Source: Paraflavitalea sp. CAU 1676 (GTDB taxonomy: Bacteria > Bacteroidota > Bacteroidia > Chitinophagales > Chitinophagaceae). From it: a DNA stretch of 64,000 nucleotides. The stretch is from positions 1,054,001-1,118,000 of the forward strand of contig NZ_JARHUJ010000001.1 in NCBI RefSeq assembly GCF_029223285.1, read 5' to 3'. Of the stretch, positions 8,901 to 16,889 are shown piece by piece. Below the pieces are notes generated by a model, which did no database searches, was not told where the DNA came from, and was given only the letters and a program-made list of their open reading frames with translations. The position numbers were made by a program, and so were the translations under genes. The stretch's first letter is position 1, and every line of letters begins with the position of its first letter.

Positions 8901-9570
8901 AAGGATAGAGTTCTTTTAATTCACCCACCGAAGTCTTAATGATGAGTTCGTTCTTCTTAATGGAGAGTTTGTCGACCCCGTCATATTGCATGGCGATCTT
9001 GTTGGGGTCGCCGCCGGGATGTACAATGAGGTCGTATTTAAGCCGGCCATATTCGGAGTAATAACGGATATCGATATTAGGGTAAAGGTCTTTGTATACA
9101 ATAGCCTGGTACACGGGTACATCGGTTGCCCATTGCGTGGGGTCATTGCCGATGAAATAACTGGTATGGGTGGGTACCGGTTTTTCGGGTTGAATGATGC
9201 ATTGCTCATTAGCGCCGACGAACCTGACTGCATAAGCGTGCGAACGTACGATGGTGGCGCCGGGTGGTGGAGTAGGCGTAGGGTGAGCCCCCCTGTCGGG
9301 ACGACTGATCTTATCGGCATTTTGACCATGCGATTCTCCTTCGTGATTGCGATCGAAGAAGTAGGTAAGGTCATCACCATTGTGCTGTACTACGGTAAAA
9401 CCTGATTGTTGTAAAAAGAAGGCTCCGGTAGAGAGGGTGCTTTTGAAGCGTACGGTCTTTTCCCATTGTCCTTTGTTTTCGGTGAAATCAAAGGAGGAGG
9501 CTCCACTTTGCGCGGCTCCGTGCAAGGTAGCAAGGAGGATCGGAATCACTATAAGCTTTTTCCTGTCCAA
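5911..9570 (-). CDS. Secreted PKD-repeat protein with T9SS type B sorting domain (paralogue B)
   Basis: About 1,219 residues. The frame has an ATG at 9603, but the paralogue upstream starts at TTG before RKSLIV; the equivalent TTG here is at 9570 and gives a cleaner signal peptide (DRKKLIVIPILLATLHGAAQ). The N-terminal domain carries the FTENKGQW block found in large Bacteroidota adhesin-like proteins. It is followed by SBBP-like beta-propeller repeats (GGxGNDYPHSL, SYLGGSGTDGTF), then about four PKD domains (YEWDFDGDG, FAWDFGDG, YTWTFDDG, YKWLFDDG). The C-terminus (LLDVPNAFTPGRGN ... FNRWGQKVFET ... GDITLIR) is the type B (gliding-motility-associated) domain recognised by T9SS. Probably surface-anchored or secreted; binding role unknown. 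Confidence 0.88.
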   Translation of the reverse strand: MDRKKLIVIPILLATLHGAAQSGASSFDFTENKGQWEKTVRFKSTLSTGAFFLQQSGFTVVQHNGDDLTYFFDRNHEGESHGQNADKISRPDRGAHPTPTPPPGATIVRSHAYAVRFVGANEQCIIQPEKPVPTHTSYFIGNDPTQWATDVPVYQAIVYKDLYPNIDIRYYSEYGRLKYDLIVHPGGDPNKIAMQYDGVDKLSIKKNELIIKTSVGELKELYPYSYQFDMATGKKEVACSYDLGSNNTIRFRIAPYSKTSTLVIDPTLVFCSFTGSAADQYGYTATPGPDGSLFSGGIVFDKGFPVTTGAYQVDFQGGAGNGKGVDMGIFKFTPTGQRAYATYIGGNGNDYPHSLISDAQGNLVIMGKTFSSNYPGIVKGKGGGSDIAVTKLNASGTAIIGSMRIGGTGNDGVNIKDQLGSAMSPNATFRFYGDDSRSEVIMDRANYIYISAQTQSAGPTDGMPVTAGVFQPANRGGQDGTVIKINPTCTDIEWCSYLGGSGTDGTFVLAINPTNQELYVAGATTSEDLLPTNKPNVYQNSYQKGATDGFVSRISNDGTKLINTSYMGTPAFDAIYGIHFDRKGYPYIMGVTEGTWPVQNAAYSNPRSKQFIAKLNPDLSGFIYSTVFGNGAAKPNISPVAFLVDRCENVYISGWGGWLVPNPNSANMDGVGNMPLTPDAIKSTTDNRDFYFIVIKKDAAGLLYGSYFGQTGGFGEHVDGGTSRYDEQGVIYQAICANCAQDRDWAITQRFPTTPGAWATTNGSRDCNLAAVKIAFNFAGVAAGPKAYFNNLPDTMGCAPFTIQFRDTVRNAKSYEWDFDGDGVTDRVTTNFQEPYTFNNIGTYRVRLIAIDPATCNERDTAYITIRVRNDPALIDFTTVKEGPCESLNFLFTNTSTHPPGKPFGPKSFAWDFGDGTTKGPIDNAPFTHAYLAAGSYPVRLILLDTNFCNQGDWKPVNLGVVANVKARVETPGTGCAPYDAFLNNTSMGGHDYTWTFDDGSPDSHEMSPTHRFNNVGTFRIKLIVKDSNTCNKIDSVEFSITINKKPTAAFSISPTKPEVNKPTTFINSSVGGVRYKWLFDDGDSVLTTSQEPLLHQFNATGKYHVQLITYNEYDCFDIDTLVVEALVDPLLDVPNAFTPGRGNRSSIVMVMGFGIGKMNWRIFNRWGQKVFETANRRDGWDGTFQGKLQPMDVYTYTLDVVFTDGKTLRRTGDITLIR

Positions 9571-9680
9571 ATGGCAACGCTTTAATGGTACACAAATTGG
9601 CATAAGGAGGCCATTGGCACCTGCCCTATGTTAACCAGTCATGATAATTCCTGTATGGTTCCGAATGTTGAGTACGATCT

Positions 9681-10775
9681 TTAAAACGTTGGACACAGGG
9701 ATTGTCTCCTGTCTCCATTGTATTCATCATAATAGCCCCGGTGCGTCAGCGCAAATTCATAAGCTCCCCGGCTGTTGTTGTATTGTTTCAGAGAAGAAGT
9801 AGTTGCGTCGTAAGTGAATGTAAGTCGAATATTCTTGTATTCAAAGCCGATCATGGGTACAAATGCATCACCCGCGCGGTAATACAATCCGCCGAGTACC
9901 TGCATCTCACCACCTTCGCCCGATAAATTGTATTGCGCATAGGCGCCTGCTACCAGTTCGTTCGATTTGGCCTGCAGGCTGTAATAAGCCATAGGGTTGA
10001 GTATCACATCTTCGGTTAACTTAAGGCTTGCGTTTACGAATCCATTGTACCGCGGTGAAATCCTGGAATCATAACCTGTGGGGTCGGTGTTGAAGAATGA
10101 TTCCCGTGGACGGTTGATGTGCATGGCACTCACGCCGCCGTTGACATATATTTTATCTGTTGGAAAAAATGCGTAGTTGACGCCCAGTTGCACATCGAAA
10201 TAGTTAACGCTGGTGGCTTCCGGTATTCCATCGGAGGGAAAGTTGGAATCGAAGAATTTGCCGTCGAACTGATCAGGAAACTTAAGCGCGCTGGTGTTGA
10301 TGCGTTTGTTGGACCAACCCACGTTAAAACCTGCCGAAAGCAGGTGGGCAATGCCGATCATCTGGTGATAGGCTGCCGATACGTATACCTTGGTAGAGGT
10401 AAGCTGGCTGGAGCCCGCCACATCGCGCAGGATAACGCCACCCAAGCCCAACCAGCCGCTTTCGATGCGACTACGGTATACCTGGGCATCACCCCATACG
10501 CTCATGGTTTTATAGGGTATCGACATCACGTTGGACCACTGGTTGCGGTAATTGGCTCCCAGGCGGTAATCGGCATCGGGTATAAAACCGGTATTGGCGG
10601 GATTGGTGAGTAATGGACTATTGAACCATTGCGAGAAGTGCAGGTCCTGTGCAGCAGCGGGGCGGCTGTTTAACAGGCCGCAGATCAGTAAAAGCATGGT
10701 GGCGCGGAAGCAAAATGAGATTACTCCGGGCTGTTGTTCCGCTTCTTCCTGTTGCATCGCTCTTTGCTCACACAT
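9681..10775 (-). CDS. PorP/SprF-family type IX secretion membrane protein
   Basis: 364 residues: signal sequence (about 25-42, ending PAAAQ), then the family start DLHFSQWFNSPLLTNPANTGF and GANYRNQWSNV, then amphipathic beta-strands of an outer-membrane barrel. SprF-like proteins are usually encoded next to large type B substrates and are needed for their export or surface attachment (known for SprF and SprB). Here it lies between two such substrates in the same orientation. Gaps of about 110 bases on both sides make a three-gene operon plausible. The M1 start is kept; Met7 is an alternative. Confidence 0.9.
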   Translation of the reverse strand: MCEQRAMQQEEAEQQPGVISFCFRATMLLLICGLLNSRPAAAQDLHFSQWFNSPLLTNPANTGFIPDADYRLGANYRNQWSNVMSIPYKTMSVWGDAQVYRSRIESGWLGLGGVILRDVAGSSQLTSTKVYVSAAYHQMIGIAHLLSAGFNVGWSNKRINTSALKFPDQFDGKFFDSNFPSDGIPEATSVNYFDVQLGVNYAFFPTDKIYVNGGVSAMHINRPRESFFNTDPTGYDSRISPRYNGFVNASLKLTEDVILNPMAYYSLQAKSNELVAGAYAQYNLSGEGGEMQVLGGLYYRAGDAFVPMIGFEYKNIRLTFTYDATTSSLKQYNNSRGAYEFALTHRGYYDEYNGDRRQSLCPTF

Positions 10776-10888
10776 AGTCGTTTTTTTTATGTTTCTATTG
10801 CGAATCCCCTCACGAAAGCTGCTATATCAATTTACGTTTTTTCGGGCATGATGGGTTGGCTATCTCTCATTATTTTGCCCGTATTTAT

Positions 10889-13800
10889 TTATCTGATCAA
10901 AGTGATGTCTCCCGTTCGGCGCAGTTTTTTACCATCTACGAACACCACATCGAGTGTATAGGTGTATACATCCATCGGTTGCAGTTTGCCCTGGAAGTTG
11001 CCATCCCAGCCGGTTTTCCAGTTGCTGGTCTCAAATACCTTTTGCCCCCAGCGGTTGAAAATGCGCCAGGTCATCTGATCGATACCGAAGCCCACCACTT
11101 TTACGATGCTGGACCTGTTGCCCCTACCAGGTGTAAAGGCATTGGGCACATCGAGCAGCGGATCGATAAGGGCCGATATATCGTGGTAGATCGTATCGGT
11201 ACATCCATCCTGATTGATCACCACCAGGCCGGCTGCATAGGTATCGGTTGCATTGTATTGGTGATTCACCGTAGGTCTTCCCTGCGTAATGGTCGAATCG
11301 CCATCGCCCCAGTACCAGCGTGATTCCACTACATCGATCGAGGAGAGGTTCGTGAAAGTAGTCGGTTTATTGACCTCCGGTACCGTCGGCGAAAAGCTGA
11401 ATTCTGCCGTTGGTTTATCGTATACTTTAATGGTAACAGACGTAGTACTTACTTTGTTACAAGTATTGGTATCTGTCACCTGCAGGGTGATCGTGTAGGT
11501 GCCCTTCTGATAGGTGTGTGTTGGGCTCATTTCATTCGACTCCGGACTGTTATCGCCAAAATTCCAGATGTAATCGTGCCCGCCGAGTGAAACGTTATTA
11601 AAGAAGGCATCATAAGGAGCACAGCCCACCGGCGGCGTTTCGATCCTTGCTTCCACATTGGCCACTACGCCGAGGTTGACCTGCTTCCAGTCGCCTCCAT
11701 TACAATAATTGGTATCGAGCAGTATCAGTCGCACCGGATACGTGCCGACGAATTGGTAGTTATGCGTTACAGAGCCCAGACCCGTAGGCGCGGAGGTGGT
11801 GCCATCTCCAAAATCCCACATAAAGCTACTGGCCGTAAAAGGCTTGCTGGCCGCAGTAGACAGGTTGTTGAATTTGAAGGTCAGTGAGGTACACGGACCG
11901 TCTTTCACCGCATTGAAATTGATATTGGCGGGGTCGTCCTTCACCCGGATATTGATGTAAGCCGTGTCCCTTTGGTTACAGGTTGATGAGTCTACAGCTA
12001 TCAGGCGTACGCGGTGAGTGCCGATCGTGGTGAACTTGTAGGAGGTTTCATAACCCGTGGTGACGAGGTCCGTAACCCCGTCGCCATTGAAATCCCATTC
12101 ATAACTTTTGGCATTGCGCACCGTGTCGCGCAATACCACTTCAAAAGGTACACAACCTATCGAGTCGGGGCGGTTGAGGAAATAGGATTTGGGACCCGAT
12201 GCCACGCCTGCAAAATTGAACGCGATCTTCACCGCGGCCAGGTTACAGGCAGCGCTGCCATTGCGCTCGGCCCACACACCCGGCGTGGTAGGGAACGATT
12301 TGGTGATGGGATACACCGATCCGCCAAAGCAGTTGGCGCAAATGGCCTGGTATATAACACCCTGCGCATCGTAGCGGCTGGTGCCGCCATCGACGTGTTC
12401 GCCTTCGCCGCCGTTCTGCCCAAAATAAGTGGCATACAGCAATTCCGTTGCATCTCGTTTGATCACGATGAAATAGAAGTCGCGGTTATCGGTAGTCTTT
12501 TTAAGCGCATCGTTGGTGAGCGGCATATTGCCGATGCCGTCCATGTTGAATGGATCGGTACGGGGCTCTATCCAGCCACCCCAGCCGGATATGTATACGT
12601 TCTCGCAACGGTCTACGAGAAATGCCACTGGTGATATATTGGGTCTTGCCGAGCCGTTGCCAAATACAGTTGAATATACGATGCCCGACAGATCGGGCTT
12701 CAGTTTGGTAACGAACTGCTTGGAGTTGTCGACCTTGTAAGTCACATTCTCTACGGGCCATTTACCTTCCGTAACGCCCATGGTATAAGGGAATCCTTTG
12801 CGATCGAATTTGAGTCCGTATACGCCATCGAAGGCGTCGGTGCCGAGGTAGGTTGATCTGATCAGGGTTGTTCCGTTGTTGGAGATCCGCGCAACGAACC
12901 CGTCTGCCACACCTCCCTGGAAGGCCGTCTGGTAACCGCCCGATCCGGTGCCCGGGAAATTGGTACTGGTGGTACCGCCGCCCACATACAATTCATTATT
13001 GGTGGGGTTCAGCGACAATACGAAAGCCGCATCGTCTCCGCTGCCGCCCAGGAAGCTGGACCAGATAATGGCGTCGCAATTGGGGCTGATCTTCATGACC
13101 ACGCCATCCTGTGCGCCGCCGGGGGTGCCTTGAAATACACTGCTAGTGGTAGGAAAGCGGTTTTCTGCACTGCCGCTGGTAGATTGTGTTTGCGCAGCCA
13201 CGTAAATATTGTTGGCGTCGTCGAGGATCACTTCACTTCTTGAATCATCGCCATAAAAGCGCATGGTAGATGTCTTTACACCCCTGCCTTCGATCTGGTT
13301 GGTGATGTTGACTCCATCCGCTGCTGATCCACCGACGCGCAATGCTCCGATCAGCTGGGTACCCGTGGCGTTTAATTTCGCCAGGGCGATATCACCGCCG
13401 CCACCTGCTGCTCCTGGCACCAGTTTACCTACCCAATTGTTTGAATAGGTTTTACCCATCACCACGAGATTACCGGCGCCATCACAAATGAGGCTATGGG
13501 GGTAATCGTTGCCGCTGCCGCCGAGGTAAGTGGCATAGGCGCGCCGGCCATTGGGGGTAAACTTGAAGATGCCCATGTCGATGCCGCCCAGGTCGCTGAC
13601 ACTATTGCCACCGCCGTACCCGCTTTGGTAAGCGCCCGGTGTGGTGGGGAATCCCTGTCCAAAAACGATACCGCCGGAGAAGAGGGAACCATCCGGACCG
13701 GGTGTGGCGGTAAAGCCATATTGGTTGGCCGGGCTGCCGGTGAATGAGCAGAACACGAGCGTAGGGTCGATGACCAGCGTGGCCGTTTTGGTGTAATTGG

Positions 13801-14575
13801 CTACGCTGAATTGTACCGTATTCTTTTCGCTCAATACATAACTACATTCAATCTCTTTTTTGCCCGACTGCATATCGAACTGATAGGTGTAGGGATACAT
13901 CTCCTTCAACTCACCTACCGATGTTTTAATGATCAGCTCGTTCTTTTTGATCGATATCTTATCCGCGCCTTCGTAGCGCATGGTTATTTGACGTGGATCG
14001 CCGCCGGGCCGCACGATGATATCGTACTTGAGCCGGCCATATTCCGAATAGTAGCGTATGTCGATATTGGGATAAACGTCTTTGTACACGATGGCCTGGA
14101 ACACCGGTACGTCTACCGCCCATTTGGAGGGATCATCGCCGAGAAAATAGCTGACGGAGGTTTGCACCTGCTTATCGGGCTGGATGAGCGGATGCTCATT
14201 GGCACCTACAAATTGTACCCGGTAAGCATGCGACCGGATGGTGGGAGGAGGTGGTATACCGGGATCGGGGGCTGGCTGACCGGGTTTGCCATTGGGACCA
14301 CGGTCGGGGCGGCTGATGCCGCCTTTGCCTTCTTCCGCCACCCTATGGTGACGGTGAAAAAAACTGGTGAGGTCATCGCCATTGTGCTGAACTACCGTAA
14401 AGCCATTGTTGTGCAGGTAAAAGGCACCGGCCGAAACTTCCCCTTTAAACCGTACCTGCTTATCCCACTGGCCCTTGTTCTCGGTAAACTCAAACGCAGA
14501 AACGCCATCCTGTGCAGTGATCTGTAGGGTGGCGGCAATAAGGAGCACGGTTACTATCAAGCTTTTCCTACCCAA
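10889..14575 (-). CDS. Secreted PKD-repeat protein with T9SS type B sorting domain (paralogue A)
   Basis: 1,228 residues beginning at a TTG (14575); an in-frame stop two codons upstream excludes an earlier start. The signal peptide is GRKSLIVTVLLIAATLQITAQ. Domain order equals paralogue B: ENKGQW N-domain, SBBP-like propeller repeats (YLGGSGNDYPHSL, FLGGSGDDAAF), about four PKD domains (YEWDFNGDG, FMWDFGDG, YIWNFGDN, SRWYWGDG) and a type B sorting domain (LLDVPNAFTPGRGN ... FNRWGQKVFETSN ... GDITLIR). Long stretches are near-identical to B (FLVDRCENVYISGWGGW), so the pair arose by duplication. First gene of the probable A-SprF-B unit. Confidence 0.88.
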   Translation of the reverse strand: MGRKSLIVTVLLIAATLQITAQDGVSAFEFTENKGQWDKQVRFKGEVSAGAFYLHNNGFTVVQHNGDDLTSFFHRHHRVAEEGKGGISRPDRGPNGKPGQPAPDPGIPPPPTIRSHAYRVQFVGANEHPLIQPDKQVQTSVSYFLGDDPSKWAVDVPVFQAIVYKDVYPNIDIRYYSEYGRLKYDIIVRPGGDPRQITMRYEGADKISIKKNELIIKTSVGELKEMYPYTYQFDMQSGKKEIECSYVLSEKNTVQFSVANYTKTATLVIDPTLVFCSFTGSPANQYGFTATPGPDGSLFSGGIVFGQGFPTTPGAYQSGYGGGNSVSDLGGIDMGIFKFTPNGRRAYATYLGGSGNDYPHSLICDGAGNLVVMGKTYSNNWVGKLVPGAAGGGGDIALAKLNATGTQLIGALRVGGSAADGVNITNQIEGRGVKTSTMRFYGDDSRSEVILDDANNIYVAAQTQSTSGSAENRFPTTSSVFQGTPGGAQDGVVMKISPNCDAIIWSSFLGGSGDDAAFVLSLNPTNNELYVGGGTTSTNFPGTGSGGYQTAFQGGVADGFVARISNNGTTLIRSTYLGTDAFDGVYGLKFDRKGFPYTMGVTEGKWPVENVTYKVDNSKQFVTKLKPDLSGIVYSTVFGNGSARPNISPVAFLVDRCENVYISGWGGWIEPRTDPFNMDGIGNMPLTNDALKKTTDNRDFYFIVIKRDATELLYATYFGQNGGEGEHVDGGTSRYDAQGVIYQAICANCFGGSVYPITKSFPTTPGVWAERNGSAACNLAAVKIAFNFAGVASGPKSYFLNRPDSIGCVPFEVVLRDTVRNAKSYEWDFNGDGVTDLVTTGYETSYKFTTIGTHRVRLIAVDSSTCNQRDTAYINIRVKDDPANINFNAVKDGPCTSLTFKFNNLSTAASKPFTASSFMWDFGDGTTSAPTGLGSVTHNYQFVGTYPVRLILLDTNYCNGGDWKQVNLGVVANVEARIETPPVGCAPYDAFFNNVSLGGHDYIWNFGDNSPESNEMSPTHTYQKGTYTITLQVTDTNTCNKVSTTSVTIKVYDKPTAEFSFSPTVPEVNKPTTFTNLSSIDVVESRWYWGDGDSTITQGRPTVNHQYNATDTYAAGLVVINQDGCTDTIYHDISALIDPLLDVPNAFTPGRGNRSSIVKVVGFGIDQMTWRIFNRWGQKVFETSNWKTGWDGNFQGKLQPMDVYTYTLDVVFVDGKKLRRTGDITLIR

Positions 14576-14688
14576 AACTTATTTTTTACAAATTACTGAA
14601 TAATAACTTCAATACTTTCCCGCACAAAAGCGTGCCGGAAGGATTTTAATTCCTTTTTTAAGCAGTATAAACAGTTGATGGGGGCTAA

Positions 14689-14706
14689 AAAGAGTAGCTA
14701 CTCTTT
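14689..14706 (-). terminator. Palindrome downstream of recG
   Basis: AAAGAGTAGCTACTCTTT is a perfect 18-bp palindrome. As RNA it gives a 7-bp stem with AGCT loop, and on the minus strand the run continues as TTTTTAG, so it can act as a terminator 20 bases after recG. The symmetry would also suit a repressor site. Confidence 0.5.
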
Positions 14707-14725
14707 CAATGGATATCGGATGAAT

Positions 14726-16882
14726 CTATGAGATCTTGCTCCAGGCCGTTTTGCCCTGTAACGACTGAAGGTATTCCTTCAGCACCCCGTTTTCGGGTGC
14801 ACTGAGTTCGGGATCATATTCGGCTATCTTCTCTGCCACTTCTCTTGCTGCCTCGAGCCACTGCCGGTCCTGTACGATATTGGCCAGTTTGAAATTCAAC
14901 ATGCCGCTTTGCCGGGTTCCTTCAATATCGCCTGGCCCACGCAATTCTAAGTCTTTTTCCGCCACTTTGAAACCATCGGTGGTGTCGCACATCGTCTTGA
15001 TCCGTTCGCGCGCGTCATTGTTGAGTTTCGAGCCTGTTAATAATATGCAAAAACTCTTTTCGGCGCCCCTGCCAACGCGTCCGCGCAGCTGGTGTAATTG
15101 CGACAGGCCGAATTTCTCGGCATTTTCGATCACCATAACGCTCGCATTCGGCACATCAACACCCACTTCGATCACGGTGGTAGCGACCAGGATTTGAGTG
15201 TCGTTGTTCTTAAAACGTTGCATGTTGGTTTCCCGTATGTCGTTGGTTTGCCTTCCATGCACCATACTCATCCAGTACTTCGGTTCGGGAAAATAAGCCT
15301 TGACATTTTCGTATCCCTTCATCAGGTTCTCGTAATCGAGCTTTTCCGATTCCTCAATGAGGGGAAATACGATGTAGGCCTGCCGTCCCTGTGCAATTTC
15401 TGCCTTGATAAATCCCATCACCTGGCTGCGTGCCGTGTCATACCGATGTACGGTCAAAATGGGTTTTCGGTTGGGAGGCAGTTCGTCCATGACACTGTAA
15501 TCCAGGTCGCCGTAGGCAGTCATGGCCAGGGTGCGGGGGATGGGCGTGGCGGTCATGACGAGCATATGGGGCGGCACGGGGGCCTTGGCCCACAATTTGG
15601 CCCGCTGGGCCACGCCAAACCGGTGCTGTTCGTCGACGATGGCGATGCCGATATTCTTGAATTTGACAGTGTCTTCCAGGAGGGCATGGGTACCCACAAT
15701 GAGCTGTATTTCGCCTTCTTCCAATTGCTTCAATATCTGCCGCCTTTCGGCCGCTTTGGTATTGCCGGTGAGGATGCGGATGTTGACGGGCAGGTCTTTC
15801 AGCAAGCGGGTGAGGCCGGCAAAATGCTGGCGGGCCAGGATCTCGGTAGGGGCCATGAGGCAGCTTTGGTAACCGTTGTCGGCAGCCAGCAGCATCACGA
15901 GCAGGGCTACGATGGTTTTACCGCTTCCTACATCACCCTGCAGCAGGCGGTTCATCTGCCGGCCGCTGCCGGTATCCTTCCTGATCTCCTTGATCACCCT
16001 TTTTTGGGCACCGGTGAGCTCGAAAGGGAGGTATTTGTCGTAGAAGGTATTGAAGATCTCGCCCACCTGGCCAAAGATGACACCCCTCGAATAGCGGTGG
16101 CGCCTCGATTTCACGAGGTTCATCCGCAATTGGGCAATAAAGAACTCCTCGAATTTGAGGCGGTTCATAGCTTGTTGCCAGGCTTCGTTGGAAGGGGGAA
16201 AGTGGATATGGCTGAGGGCCCGGTAGCGGGGCACCAGTTGTAATTGTTTGATGACGTAATTGGGCAGGTTCTCGGGCAGTTCCTTTTCGGTGAAATGCAG
16301 GAACAGGGCCTGCGTTAGTTTAGCGATCTGCCTGGCCCCTAATCCCCTGGCTTTCAGCTTTTCGGTGGTGGAGTAGACCGGCTCCAGGAAATTACGTGCC
16401 GAAGGTTCTTCACTCAGTGATTCAATTTCGGGGTGGGTGAGTTGGGGGGTACCCTGGAAAAAACTCACTTTTCCAAACACCTGGTAGGATTGGCCAACCG
16501 ATAACATTTTCTGGATCCAGGTGATGCCCTGAAACCAGGTAAGCTCTACGGTGCCCGAGCTGTCGCGCAATTCGGCCACCAGCCGTTTGCTCCTTTTTTC
16601 GCCAATGATGCCCACACTGGTAACGCGGCCGGCGATCTGGATAAAATCGGTCATGGGACTGATATCCCGGATGAGGCTCACCTTGGTTTTGTCGATATGC
16701 CGGTAGGGAAAATGCTCCAGGAGGTCCTTGAACGTATAGATTCCCAGCTCTTTCTGCAAAAGCTCGGCCCGTTGGGGGCCTACCCCCTTCAGGTATTCGA
16801 TCGGACTGGCCAATATGTGTGTGCCCCTGCTGCTGATAAAAAAAACTTTGCCGCAAATGTAAGTGACGGGGCTGAATTTCAC
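14726..16882 (-). CDS. recG: ATP-dependent DNA helicase RecG
   Basis: Branched-DNA helicase that remodels stalled replication forks and Holliday junctions. 718 residues: wedge/OB domain at about 27-230 (SPIEYLKGVGPQRAELL), then helicase lobes with Walker A GDVGSGKT (316-323), the RecG form of motif II DEQHRFG (417-423), MTATPIPRTLAMTAYGDLD, ATTVIEVGVDVPNA and the arginine-finger block QLRGRVGRG. The ATG at 16882 is 7 bases after the stop of the upstream gene, suggesting coupling. About 23 residues precede the conserved start, so an internal TTG before ASPIEYL is an alternative. The conserved motifs are complete. Confidence 0.95.
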   Translation of the reverse strand: MKFSPVTYICGKVFFISSRGTHILASPIEYLKGVGPQRAELLQKELGIYTFKDLLEHFPYRHIDKTKVSLIRDISPMTDFIQIAGRVTSVGIIGEKRSKRLVAELRDSSGTVELTWFQGITWIQKMLSVGQSYQVFGKVSFFQGTPQLTHPEIESLSEEPSARNFLEPVYSTTEKLKARGLGARQIAKLTQALFLHFTEKELPENLPNYVIKQLQLVPRYRALSHIHFPPSNEAWQQAMNRLKFEEFFIAQLRMNLVKSRRHRYSRGVIFGQVGEIFNTFYDKYLPFELTGAQKRVIKEIRKDTGSGRQMNRLLQGDVGSGKTIVALLVMLLAADNGYQSCLMAPTEILARQHFAGLTRLLKDLPVNIRILTGNTKAAERRQILKQLEEGEIQLIVGTHALLEDTVKFKNIGIAIVDEQHRFGVAQRAKLWAKAPVPPHMLVMTATPIPRTLAMTAYGDLDYSVMDELPPNRKPILTVHRYDTARSQVMGFIKAEIAQGRQAYIVFPLIEESEKLDYENLMKGYENVKAYFPEPKYWMSMVHGRQTNDIRETNMQRFKNNDTQILVATTVIEVGVDVPNASVMVIENAEKFGLSQLHQLRGRVGRGAEKSFCILLTGSKLNNDARERIKTMCDTTDGFKVAEKDLELRGPGDIEGTRQSGMLNFKLANIVQDRQWLEAAREVAEKIAEYDPELSAPENGVLKEYLQSLQGKTAWSKIS

Positions 16883-16889
16883 GGTATTC

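Noticed and set aside
15098-16243. 381-residue plus-strand frame
   Set aside because: Lies antisense within recG, whose helicase motifs are intact; the product has no recognisable family and is His/Gly/Val-biased as expected from a shadow frame.
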